Shown piece after piece: positions 31,674-39,861 of a DNA stretch of 64,000 nucleotides. This stretch comes from Candidatus Saccharimonadota bacterium (lineage in GTDB: Bacteria; Patescibacteriota; Saccharimonadia; Saccharimonadales; UBA4665). Location: positions 78,779-142,778 of the forward strand of contig JAQBRY010000002.1 in assembly GCA_028286245.1 (NCBI GenBank), written 5' to 3'. The notes below the pieces were generated by a model. The model was given only the letters and a program-made list of their open reading frames with translations. It did no database searches and had not been told where the DNA came from. The stretch's first letter is position 1; every line of letters begins with the position of its first letter. Both the position numbers and the translations under genes were made by a program.

Positions 31674-31750
31674 GCACCCGTAGCTCAGCTGGATAGAGTA
31701 CTTGGCTTCGAACCAAGGGGTCGTAGGTTCGAATCCTGCCGGGTGCACCA
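31674..31750 (+). tRNA. tRNA-Arg (anticodon TCG), CCA encoded
   Basis: Acceptor GCACCCG/CGGGTGC, D arm GCTCAGCTGGATAGAGT, anticodon loop CTTCGAA on CTTGG/CCAAG giving TCG, T arm GTAGG/CCTGC around TTCGAAT. An A discriminator is followed by encoded CCA at 31748-31750. Divergent from folC. Confidence 0.96.
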
Positions 31751-31753
31751 CGA

Positions 31754-31782
31754 TTTACAAATATCAGTCAATATGATATGGT
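31754..31782 (+). promoter_or_regulatory. Leaderless promoter of the 31789 gene
   Basis: TTTACA (31754-31759), 17 nt, TATGGT (31777-31782), then 6 nt to the ATG. It starts directly after the tRNA-Arg CCA end. Confidence 0.65.
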
Positions 31783-31788
31783 ATATTT

Positions 31789-32055
31789 ATGTCAAATCCA
31801 GAACAAGAACGAATCAGAAATCTTCGCATTACATCAGTATTTCATCTAGGTTCTTCGGCACTAATAGGGGCAGCTTCCTACCTTAAATTGGAGCATGCAT
31901 CGACTGTGCAAGACAGGATAATTGGAACAGGCTTTGGGACAGCGGCTGCCTGTTTTCTCGGGGCATCAGGCTTAGCTATCTATAATTCACTGCATCACTC
32001 TCAAGAAGACCAAAATGCCAGGCTTCAACATACTAATGAAGAACTAGGAAACTAG
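31789..32055 (+). CDS. Small two-helix membrane protein, unknown function
   Basis: 88 residues. Two hydrophobic segments (VFHLGSSALIGAASYL and GFGTAAACFLGASGLAIY) are separated by a short charged loop, with charged ends. I recognise no family. It is expressed from a leaderless promoter packed against the tRNA-Arg. Confidence 0.6.
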   Translation: MSNPEQERIRNLRITSVFHLGSSALIGAASYLKLEHASTVQDRIIGTGFGTAAACFLGASGLAIYNSLHHSQEDQNARLQHTNEELGN

Positions 32056-32211
32056 TTCTTTTTATTTTGTAGCACAAAGAGAGACCGGCGGCCCCGTTTC
32101 GTCTGCCTACGGTCATTTACAAGTATTTGTGCCAGCAGAAGAATATACGCTTCTTGCAAATCGTGATTAAGGGTAGATAATAAAACAAACACCTAATGCA
32201 ATGGAGTTACT

Positions 32212-33348
32212 ATGTCTATCCAAACAACTGAAGCAGCACTAACATGGGAACAGCTAACACCGGATTACATGGAAGCGAGCGGATTACACCATGTAGTTGT
32301 AGAGGGGATGAAACAGCTGTTTGATTCCAGGCAGGAGCTCGACGCTACACAGCGCGCTGCTGAGGCCGCTTTCGATGCCGCTGGACTGCCAGCACTCCAT
32401 AACTTAGGCATAATGGAGAGCATGGATAGTCCTCGAACTCGTGTCAGGGATGCGCTAACACGAGATTACGAAACATCGAGGTATCCGTATGATCTAGGTA
32501 AAGACGTGCATACAAGGCAACCAAGCCTACTTCAGGCTCTGGTTAATCCGCGCTTTATCAGGGGAGCGAGTGCGACCAAAATGATGGAGCGGCTCACTGC
32601 TGCCAGTCAATTGCTTGAATTCAGCGATAGCTTGCAGCCCTCAACACCTGTTCTTACGGCTGAACCCGGCGGCTTTACCACCTACATGTTCATGCAAGCA
32701 GGTCGTTCCGATGGAACTCCAGTGAGCGTCACAAGTGGCCTGGAGTCTGAGGATATCCGACATGGATACCAAATTAAACTTGAAAGCGAGGCAGTAACTG
32801 CAACTGTACCAAGCTTTGCTACTAGCCTTCCAAAACAATCAACTTCACCAGAAAATACTATTGCACGAGAACATTTTCCTGTGTTAGGTTCAATGGCGAT
32901 CGTCCATACGCCAGATCAAATTCACAGCCGGCTGGATCTAACTAATCCGCGTAGTGCTCTACTCTCCAAACACTTGTTTGTAAGCGGGGAAGAATCAATT
33001 GTTGCTTTGGCAAGCGCGCTTGCAGCAATGCCAGAGTCTTCGAGGGATCATGGATGGGCGGGTTATGGAGTTGACCACACGCGGCTCGAAACTGCTGTAC
33101 GCAGCGGCTTACTGCTTCTAAAAGTAGCGGCGACAGCAATAGGCATTGATGTGGAATCAGATATGGCCGTCAGAACTAGAATGGATGATTGGCGAGTTAT
33201 GCAGGCCAAATTAAGCGTTGAGGACACTTCAGCAGAGTTCCCCGAACAACTCAAGCCAAGTTTTGTGCCATGGCGTCGTTATAGTGACCCGTCCTCAGCA
33301 GATGCAAAAAAGTTTATAGCATACCTAGGCCAAGCACTAGAAGTGTAG
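32212..33348 (+). CDS. Uncharacterised orphan protein
   Basis: 378 residues, soluble. The N-terminal third is helical and charged (KQLFDSRQELDATQRAAEAA), the middle holds beta-rich stretches, and the C-terminal part is helical. No motif I recognise. GGAG lies 5-6 nt before the ATG. The next gene starts 10 bp after its stop, so the two form an operon of unknown function. Confidence 0.6.
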   Translation: MSIQTTEAALTWEQLTPDYMEASGLHHVVVEGMKQLFDSRQELDATQRAAEAAFDAAGLPALHNLGIMESMDSPRTRVRDALTRDYETSRYPYDLGKDVHTRQPSLLQALVNPRFIRGASATKMMERLTAASQLLEFSDSLQPSTPVLTAEPGGFTTYMFMQAGRSDGTPVSVTSGLESEDIRHGYQIKLESEAVTATVPSFATSLPKQSTSPENTIAREHFPVLGSMAIVHTPDQIHSRLDLTNPRSALLSKHLFVSGEESIVALASALAAMPESSRDHGWAGYGVDHTRLETAVRSGLLLLKVAATAIGIDVESDMAVRTRMDDWRVMQAKLSVEDTSAEFPEQLKPSFVPWRRYSDPSSADAKKFIAYLGQALEV

Positions 33349-33358
33349 TGATTAAACT

Positions 33359-33997
33359 ATGAAGGAGGCTTTGAGTTTTGAGCAAAAAGTCCAAGGTCTA
33401 GTTGCGTATCACAAGGTATTACTCGATATCGATCCGCATCACAAAGGCCATATCGAAGTAGCAAATCCGGAATTCTTTAGCAAGCTCGGAGCTCCTTCTG
33501 TCAGTAGTTCGTTGGCCAAAGCGCGGCATAGTGTGTTGTCCTATCTGGAAAATCACGGACGCCAAGAATATGATGTGCGGGGATTTGCGGCAATGGATCT
33601 TCGTGAGGACACCGAGGAGATAAGGAAGCAAAGGGCTGATGTCCTCTCGGTAATGACGGCTCCGCTCGATCAGTTAACTCGTGAAGAGCGTGGTAAACGA
33701 ATTTCTGGGGTGCTCGCCGGAATTGTAGAAGGCCAGACTCTACATGTATCGGAGTACGATTCCCACCAAGGCTGCTATCAATCCGCCCAGGAAATAGCCG
33801 CCGATACGAGCCGTCCACTCTTTGGTTTGTTCGTAAGTGGCCTCATTACGGAGCGTGTACTAACGATACAATATGATAATCCCGTTACGCTCGCACCAGG
33901 AAATAATGTCATAGTAGGCAACCAGCTTGTCGGCATCGACATACACGCATTATTCTGGGCAAGACAACAAAAGCTAGTTATGAATACGGCCACATAG
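33359..33997 (+). CDS. Uncharacterised orphan protein, second gene of a pair
   Basis: 212 residues, soluble. The C-terminal region (TIQYDNPVTLAPGNNVIVGN) looks beta-rich. No recognised domain. It follows the 32212 gene by 10 bp on the same strand and is almost certainly co-transcribed. Confidence 0.6.
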   Translation: MKEALSFEQKVQGLVAYHKVLLDIDPHHKGHIEVANPEFFSKLGAPSVSSSLAKARHSVLSYLENHGRQEYDVRGFAAMDLREDTEEIRKQRADVLSVMTAPLDQLTREERGKRISGVLAGIVEGQTLHVSEYDSHQGCYQSAQEIAADTSRPLFGLFVSGLITERVLTIQYDNPVTLAPGNNVIVGNQLVGIDIHALFWARQQKLVMNTAT

Positions 33998-34086
33998 CAC
34001 TTTTGGAAAGTACTATTAATTTCATATTGCGGATGTAGTGAGATGGTATATGCTCACGCCTTATGCGTGCCGCAAGGCATAAAGAC

Positions 34087-34842
34087 TCAAGTCCTCTCAT
34101 CAGTCGCTTGATATGGAGCGACGGGCGCAAAACGGACATAGGGCACAAAATCACGATTGCCCGCGTGAGCGATTAATACAAAGTTTTGCGGTAGCCAGAG
34201 CGATTGGCCGTAGCTGGCCGGGAAAATATCAACCGTTTTGAACTGTGTTTGCAAATTGGCTACGTGGCGCCTGAGCGCGGCGGAGCGCAGGCCGTAATAC
34301 GATGCAATAGCGTTGACGGCTACTATTCCGCCGGGCTTTAGACGGTGAGCAAAACCTTTCACGGCGTCCGCAGTTTGCAAGGAGCGTGGCGTCATGGAAT
34401 TATGAAAGGCGTCTACAATTATTAGATCGTACGTTTGTGTAGTGGTGTCAATATATTTTCTGCCGTCTCCCGTGTGGACGCGCACTTGTTTGCTCGGCAC
34501 AAAATCAAAGTAGTTTTTAGCAATCGGGAGCAGGCCCGCATCTAATTCAATAACGTCGATCTGCATATCCGGGTAATCTTCCGCCAGCGCTTTGGGGAGC
34601 GTAAATGCTCCGCCGCCGATCAGCAGTACGTGCGCCGGCTCAACTGCAGAAATGATTTCTATCAGGCGCTGGTTATAGTCGAATAGCAGATCGCTCTGGC
34701 TGTCCTGCGCCACCCCGGACTGGGCAGCCTGGTAGTCGCCGCTATACAGCACTCGCGCCTTTCTGCCGTCATAAATAGTATCAACAACTTTATAATGCCC
34801 AAACTGGGTGTCACCTTCAAATAGGACGTTGTCGCTAGCCAT
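34087..34842 (-). CDS. Spermidine synthase-like (PABS-fold) protein
   Basis: 251 residues. A short beta-rich N-terminus is followed by the Rossmann core HVLLIGGGAFTLPKAL, IDVIELDAGLLPIA, VHTGDGRKYI and YDLIIVDAFHNS. This is the order of spermidine synthase. However, the GGGDG loop reads GGGAF and the Asp-Ser-x-Asp substrate motif reads DAFHNS, so putrescine binding is doubtful. It may be an aminopropyltransferase with another substrate or a methyltransferase-like relative. The genome encodes speD at 10090, which would provide decarboxylated AdoMet. A TAGGCT -10 lies 6 nt before the ATG. Confidence 0.75.
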   Translation of the reverse strand: MASDNVLFEGDTQFGHYKVVDTIYDGRKARVLYSGDYQAAQSGVAQDSQSDLLFDYNQRLIEIISAVEPAHVLLIGGGAFTLPKALAEDYPDMQIDVIELDAGLLPIAKNYFDFVPSKQVRVHTGDGRKYIDTTTQTYDLIIVDAFHNSMTPRSLQTADAVKGFAHRLKPGGIVAVNAIASYYGLRSAALRRHVANLQTQFKTVDIFPASYGQSLWLPQNFVLIAHAGNRDFVPYVRFAPVAPYQATDERT

Positions 34843-34928
34843 ACATATAGCCTACTGGGAATCGCCTAATATACCAATGCCAGTAATCACCGGCCGTGCG
34901 TGGTAAACTAAACTGTACCGAGAGATAT

Positions 34929-35005
34929 GCACCCGTAGCTCAGCTGGATAGAGCGTTGGTTTCCGGTACCAAAGGTCGTAGGTTCAAATCCTATCGGGTG
35001 TACCA
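34929..35005 (+). tRNA. tRNA-Arg (anticodon CCG), CCA encoded
   Basis: Acceptor GCACCCG pairs with CGGGTGT (a G-U at the first pair). The anticodon loop TTCCGGT on stem TTGGT/ACCAA gives CCG. The T arm is GTAGG/CCTAT around TTCAAAT. CCA is at 35003-35005. The first 25 nt are identical to tRNA-Arg(TCG) at 31674. Confidence 0.93.
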
Positions 35006-35034
35006 ATTCTATGTAACATAGAAATTACTTATTA

Positions 35035-36726
35035 CTAATAAACGCGGCTCTGTAAACCATCCATGTAGAGTGTTATCTTACCAAGTGATAGCAGTTTCCT
35101 AAATGCTGTTTCAGTGTACTCATGCTCGCCTTCAGGATCAGTATAAGTAGCAAAGCTACAAGGTATACCCATCTCTGCGCAAAGTGTTTCCATGTGAGCA
35201 CCTTGCCCACCACTTACCGTATATATTTGGTCATCGACAACTACTACAGCTTTAGCACCTTTAAGCATCCAAGCTTTAATGGCTGACAATCCAAAGTTCG
35301 ATTCAGCTACAACTATGTATGGCTTACCGTCGTTGGGTATGCCAGCCCCAATTCTGTTGTCTTCGATTGGTTCGCCCTCGATGCCATTCGCTATACCTAA
35401 AGCTCGGCCACTGTAATGATAAGGTGCATCTGGGAAGCCGTTGAATGTTTCTGGCACTTCTATAAGTGAAGCCGGTAAAGGCCTGCTTTGCAGAGCATAA
35501 AAATAATCACCATCTATAAATTCTTGCTGAACTGGGCGACCATACACTAGCTCGCTGAATCTCGACATGTAGCTAGCTTTCATAAATGTCGATGGATCCG
35601 CACGACGGCTATCGAACGCAAAATAAGGGGCTGTGGAGTAACTACCTTGGCTATCCCACCAAACTTGGCCGGCATATGTATGTGGCTGATGTGCGAGGTC
35701 AAGTAGTGTTTTATCACGCCAAAACGGCATGCGCAGCATAGTAGCAGGCTCATCATCTCTAGACCTGCCAATAACATAAATTTCATGTAATGCAGCAACA
35801 CCTGGAACAGCTCCATTTGAGTAGCCCCACCCTCTACCAGATTTATCGGCAACATTTGCCTGAATAACCAACCCCATAACTTCACTGCTTACACTATGTT
35901 CGTTCCGATATCTAACTGCTTCATCGCTATCAACTGATGCGTATACAGCTTTCATAGCAACTATAAGCTCCGATGTCCGTTGCCCTGATGGAACAAAAAC
36001 AGATTCATAAATTCCTGCTGCTGTTGAACCTTCAAGATCTTCGGAATGTACTGCACTACTTCGAACCCAATAACCATTTTCAGCATTCTGCTCTGTCCAT
36101 TCTAGATAACTTTTTATATCGGCAGGGTCGATATCCTTTTGCTTAGCATTGGCATAAAAAGTGGCTGGTACACCTACAAAAGGAGGCACCTGGTAAATAT
36201 CTTGCCCAAGCATAGCATTCAGCCGATGAGCAATAGCAGTGGTCGCCCGAAGGTTCGCGTACTTATTACCATATGCAGCTTTATCGGTTTCAAAATTAAC
36301 AGCTATCTCATTATGGGCAGCCTCAGCGGCAGCGCGTACTTCAGGAAGTCGTTCTAGACTAGCAGCCATAGAAATACTATCATACACATATTTTTGAGGG
36401 CTATTGCCTCCAGCTTGGGTATCTACTTGTAAGTTGCTGTTAAAAAACTTGTCTTTAAGGGTTTGCCAATCCTTAGCATCGCGATCTGGATCTGACTCAT
36501 CATATTCTGGAGAAATAGTCGTTGTACCATGAATGTAAAATCTGCTTCCATCATCCCTAAATAAATCAAGCGTATGTGACCGCAGGTGTCCAGCAAGCTC
36601 AAGCTGACCAGCTTCATCAAGTGACTCAAGTGGCGTTCCTAATAATGCTTCACTTTTTCCTTGCCAATCGATTACTTGATCTAGATTAAATCCGTCTCGT
36701 GGATAGTCACTGTAGCCGTAACGCAT
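35035..36726 (-). CDS. PEP synthase-like protein: ATP-grasp domain plus swivelling His domain, no PEP-binding barrel
   Basis: 563 residues. Residues about 230-440 carry the PPDK/PEP-synthase ATP-grasp signature (GYWVRSSAVHSEDLEGSTAA and, at its end, DYFYALQSRPLPAS). The C-terminus resembles the mobile phosphohistidine domain: VVVDDQIYTVSGGQGAHMET with candidate His511, then MGIPCSF. The C-terminal (beta/alpha)8 PEP/pyruvate domain is missing, as in other dikinase-like phosphotransferases. A related function is split over two genes at 41874-43815. Substrate unknown. The promoter TTGTAT-N17-TATAAA ends 9 nt before the ATG. Confidence 0.7.
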   Translation of the reverse strand: MRYGYSDYPRDGFNLDQVIDWQGKSEALLGTPLESLDEAGQLELAGHLRSHTLDLFRDDGSRFYIHGTTTISPEYDESDPDRDAKDWQTLKDKFFNSNLQVDTQAGGNSPQKYVYDSISMAASLERLPEVRAAAEAAHNEIAVNFETDKAAYGNKYANLRATTAIAHRLNAMLGQDIYQVPPFVGVPATFYANAKQKDIDPADIKSYLEWTEQNAENGYWVRSSAVHSEDLEGSTAAGIYESVFVPSGQRTSELIVAMKAVYASVDSDEAVRYRNEHSVSSEVMGLVIQANVADKSGRGWGYSNGAVPGVAALHEIYVIGRSRDDEPATMLRMPFWRDKTLLDLAHQPHTYAGQVWWDSQGSYSTAPYFAFDSRRADPSTFMKASYMSRFSELVYGRPVQQEFIDGDYFYALQSRPLPASLIEVPETFNGFPDAPYHYSGRALGIANGIEGEPIEDNRIGAGIPNDGKPYIVVAESNFGLSAIKAWMLKGAKAVVVVDDQIYTVSGGQGAHMETLCAEMGIPCSFATYTDPEGEHEYTETAFRKLLSLGKITLYMDGLQSRVY

Positions 36727-36850
36727 AATAGATAATTTATATCATTTTTATACATAAAATACAATGATTGCCAAGTTTTAAGCTGGCGATACAGATAGCA
36801 GTTGCGTTCTAACTTTTAACATTATGCTGTACCAAGCATAAGCAGATTAA

Positions 36851-36871
36851 AAGACTTCTTTAGGAAGTTTT
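36851..36871. terminator. Hairpin terminator between 36882 and 35035 genes
   Basis: AAGACTTC and GAAGTTTT pair (one G-U) around a 5-nt loop with T runs on both strands. It lies just after the stop of the minus-strand 36882 gene. Confidence 0.65.
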
Positions 36872-36881
36872 TTTATTGTCG

Positions 36882-37493
36882 CTAACCTAAATTCGCTATA
36901 TATTCTTCAGTCGTCGGAACACGCATTACAAGTTGTTCAATAGGTTTCGAGAGCCAGGGCTGTTCGCTTTCGGGAATCGCCAGTGACTTTGGCCAGCGCA
37001 ATGGTTCTATACCATACTTTCGTCTACGTTCGTTGACATCCTCAAAGTCTTCTACGATTGGTAAGAATGGGTACTTATCGTCATCGAAGAACCACTGAGT
37101 GCCAAAATACTGCGGCTGACGTTTTGCCAGTCTTGAAGCATCGACCATTGCAGGTATGGATTGATATCTACAATCCTCCTTGTCATGCCCATATAATCCC
37201 TGGAATGCTATCAGTATCTTGTCTAGTACTGCTGGCTCGTCGTGTGATGCCAATACTGACATTGCTAATGCACCTTCATCACCGATATTAGACAGTGAAG
37301 GCTCTTTTATATCGTCAAGAATTTGCAACATTCTGGCAGTGCGTTTTCTAGTGTTAGCTATCAGGCCCTTCCTCTCTGTCTCGAACTGGGCACTATCCTT
37401 AGTCACAAAAAACCATTTGGCAAAATCTTTCTTTTCTTTTTGATCTGCGTCTAAGAGCTGAGATAGCTCATGGGCATACTGTGGATATTTCAT
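36882..37493 (-). CDS. Uncharacterised orphan protein
   Basis: 203 residues, largely alpha-helical and charged (ELSQLLDADQKEKKDFAKWF). Recurrent helical segments with bulky residues could form a repeat, but no family is recognised. The start has TATAGT, AGGAGTT, ATG in direct succession, so SD and -10 lie within the same 13 bp. Confidence 0.6.
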   Translation of the reverse strand: MKYPQYAHELSQLLDADQKEKKDFAKWFFVTKDSAQFETERKGLIANTRKRTARMLQILDDIKEPSLSNIGDEGALAMSVLASHDEPAVLDKILIAFQGLYGHDKEDCRYQSIPAMVDASRLAKRQPQYFGTQWFFDDDKYPFLPIVEDFEDVNERRRKYGIEPLRWPKSLAIPESEQPWLSKPIEQLVMRVPTTEEYIANLG

Positions 37494-37659
37494 AACTCCT
37501 ACTATACTAGTTATTATTGGTTCTAATACTATTCGTCACTATGCTGTTGGCTTCATCAGTAGTGACTGATTTGCCAGCTCGTCACATCGCAACAGTTTGG
37601 ACTTGAGTTAGTTCCAATTAGAAACCCTAAACGTGTACCACATAATGTATAGTAGAGTC

Positions 37660-38415
37660 ATGAAAATCAAAGTCATAAGCCTGAACATGTATGAAGGAAT
37701 CCTGCTAGATAAGGCAGTCGACTTTTTAAAGCTAGAAAATCCCGATATCCTATTTCTGCAAGAAGTCTATGGCCAAAATGCGCCAGAAAGTGACAATCAG
37801 TTTCGCACGCTCGAAATTCTGCAAAATACTCTTCAGCTTTCCCATTCTTACTTTATCCCTGGTTTACGGCATCGTCGAGAAGAAGGTAAATTTTTAATTG
37901 GCAATGCGATATTCTCTAGATATCCAATTATACGTAGCACTGCCGTCTTTTTTAATGCTCCGTACAATGATGATTTTGTTGTTGACCCTAAATATAATCA
38001 TATGTATCCACACACACTGCAGCATGTAGTGATCGATACTCCTGACGGTGAAGTAAATGCATTTAATATTCACGGAACCTGGGATTTGGACGGAGATAAT
38101 TACAGCGAGCAAAGAAAACAGATGAGCCAAGCAATTATCCGGGCTGTCGAAAGCAAGCCGCACGTAATTTTGGCGGGTGACACCAATGCCAAGCCAACAA
38201 ATCAAGCTATGCGCCGAGTTGAGCAGCACCTAACTAGTGTATTTGGAGACAGTCTAAAGACGACGTTTAACATGTCGCGGAAGAACAATCCCGGCTACGC
38301 ATCTGCAGCCGTAGACATGATGTTTGTTGGCCACGATATTACGATAGTGGAACGCAAATGCCCAAACGTTGATGTTTCTGACCATCTGCCATTGGTTGTT
38401 ACTTTAGACGTATAG
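37660..38415 (+). CDS. Endonuclease/exonuclease/phosphatase (EEP) family hydrolase
   Basis: 251 residues from the ATG at 37660. EEP motifs appear in order: SLNMYEG (metal Asn), LFLQEVYG (metal Glu), NIHGTWDLDGD, VILAGDTNAKP (catalytic Asp/Asn) and VSDHLPLVVTL (catalytic His). The substrate could be nucleic acid, a phosphodiester or an inositol phosphate. TATAGT ends 6 nt before the ATG: leaderless. It starts in an orphan-rich stretch. Confidence 0.85.
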   Translation: MKIKVISLNMYEGILLDKAVDFLKLENPDILFLQEVYGQNAPESDNQFRTLEILQNTLQLSHSYFIPGLRHRREEGKFLIGNAIFSRYPIIRSTAVFFNAPYNDDFVVDPKYNHMYPHTLQHVVIDTPDGEVNAFNIHGTWDLDGDNYSEQRKQMSQAIIRAVESKPHVILAGDTNAKPTNQAMRRVEQHLTSVFGDSLKTTFNMSRKNNPGYASAAVDMMFVGHDITIVERKCPNVDVSDHLPLVVTLDV

Positions 38416-38501
38416 ATTTTGGAAACAGTATTGTTAAACGACTAATTACGGCTTAAAAAATAGTTATAACTTGCATATTGACCGTACCAAGCCTGAGCAT
38501 A

Positions 38502-38954
38502 TCAGTCCTCTCGCCAGTCCGGTCGTTCACTACCATCAAGCGGGATATGGAAACGACGAGCCAGTGGACTGTTAAATGGATAATCGCCCGTAATATCGGT
38601 GCCAGCAATAGCTCCTTCAGGAATTTCAGCTTCCAAAGTGTCCCAAGAGGCTCCAAAATCCACTGATGCCCTAACAGCCGCCTCAAAAGTACTAGCGGGT
38701 ACTTCTGCTGACATATTTTTATCAATATCCGATAAGCCTAGACTTTCTAATAAAATGGCTAGGCCTCCAGACTCTAGGGTAATCGCAGCATCAAAATCAC
38801 CGTCGTACCCGCCCGCTCCCAGGATAAAAGCTTCAGTTACCGCCGCCAGTAAACCGGCTGCGGTTTTTTGCTGGCTAGAAAAGCGTTCAATTACATCCAT
38901 AGCGTAGATATCGTTCTGCCGCGTAATTAGTTCGTCGTATGTGGGTCTTTCCAT
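38502..38954 (-). CDS. Uncharacterised orphan protein
   Basis: 150 residues from the ATG at 38954 (MERPTYDELITRQND). Acidic and soluble, with a Gly-rich stretch ILGAGGYDGDFDAAITLESG. No recognised family. TATGCT ends 6 nt before this ATG, which supports the shorter start and a leaderless message. Confidence 0.55.
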   Translation of the reverse strand: MERPTYDELITRQNDIYAMDVIERFSSQQKTAAGLLAAVTEAFILGAGGYDGDFDAAITLESGGLAILLESLGLSDIDKNMSAEVPASTFEAAVRASVDFGASWDTLEAEIPEGAIAGTDITGDYPFNSPLARRFHIPLDGSERPDWRED

Positions 38955-39066
38955 GGCCTTAGCATACAGCAATTTGGGCGAACTGGTGTTGAGATGCTGT
39001 ACTAAGTTGGATAATGGATAGCTAGAGTTTGCAACAACTTACTTTGTGTTTTATTATATGTAAATA

Positions 39067-39861
39067 ATGGCAGAGATACCCACGTACACCCTTGAGCAAC
39101 TAGCAGGGCTTAATCTGCCCGGCTACTGCAGACCTGCTATGCTCCCGGAAATCGCCGATCCGCATACCGATTGGACGCCCGTATTATCATTATCGATTTT
39201 GCGTCAAAACCCTGATGATCCTAGCCGCACACAGCTACTCACCGGTGTGCGGCATAATACCACTACACACGACGGAGTCGTCAGCACTCCTACGGGTCAG
39301 ATACCGCGTCATATTCAGCCCGGATTACTTAGCGAGAGGCAATATTTTCTGTCACAGGATTATCAGCTCGACATGCTTGGATGGGATGCCCCGGTCATAC
39401 GGGAGGTAGGGGTGCTCGCCTTTTACAGACCGCACCAAGAGCCACTTTCTACCACTAGCAGTGTGTTATCCCTCGTCGCTCAAGAAGTCATGAGGCGAAA
39501 ACTCAGTTATCCTCCTGCTGATGCATCTGTAGATACGCAGCTCGGTACTATTTCGCTCACAAATGTGCTGTTTGGATTTAGTTACGTAGATGACGATCCC
39601 ACATCTGGTGAGCCGCTGTATGAGGCATTAGTAATGTATGGTGCGGCAATTATACTCAGTGAAGCAGGCGCCGCGCTACTGCCTGAGGAAAACCAGAAAT
39701 ATAAATATTTAGGCTGGACAGAAGATAGCAAAACTTTTGGTGATGATGTACGTAATAAAGACGTTTTTAAACTCACACCAACTGCCGGTATAAACGCTGT
39801 GGAATTTTGCGCCCGGGGCTTGTGCCTGGCGACTTCATCATGGGCTTCCGTACTTACTTAG
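39067..39861 (+). CDS. Uncharacterised orphan protein
   Basis: 264 residues, soluble. No recognised family. The region LLPEENQKYKYLGWTEDSKT looks like a surface loop next to helices. The promoter TTGCAA-N17-TATTAT ends 9 nt before the ATG, giving at most a 2-3 nt leader. Its 3' end overlaps the convergent 39854-40792 gene by 8 bp. Confidence 0.6.
   Translation: MAEIPTYTLEQLAGLNLPGYCRPAMLPEIADPHTDWTPVLSLSILRQNPDDPSRTQLLTGVRHNTTTHDGVVSTPTGQIPRHIQPGLLSERQYFLSQDYQLDMLGWDAPVIREVGVLAFYRPHQEPLSTTSSVLSLVAQEVMRRKLSYPPADASVDTQLGTISLTNVLFGFSYVDDDPTSGEPLYEALVMYGAAIILSEAGAALLPEENQKYKYLGWTEDSKTFGDDVRNKDVFKLTPTAGINAVEFCARGLCLATSSWASVLT

Noticed and set aside
32212..33997. Toxin-antitoxin or phage module
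   Set aside because: No integrase, capsid, nuclease or toxin motif is visible in either orphan; calling a function would be guesswork.
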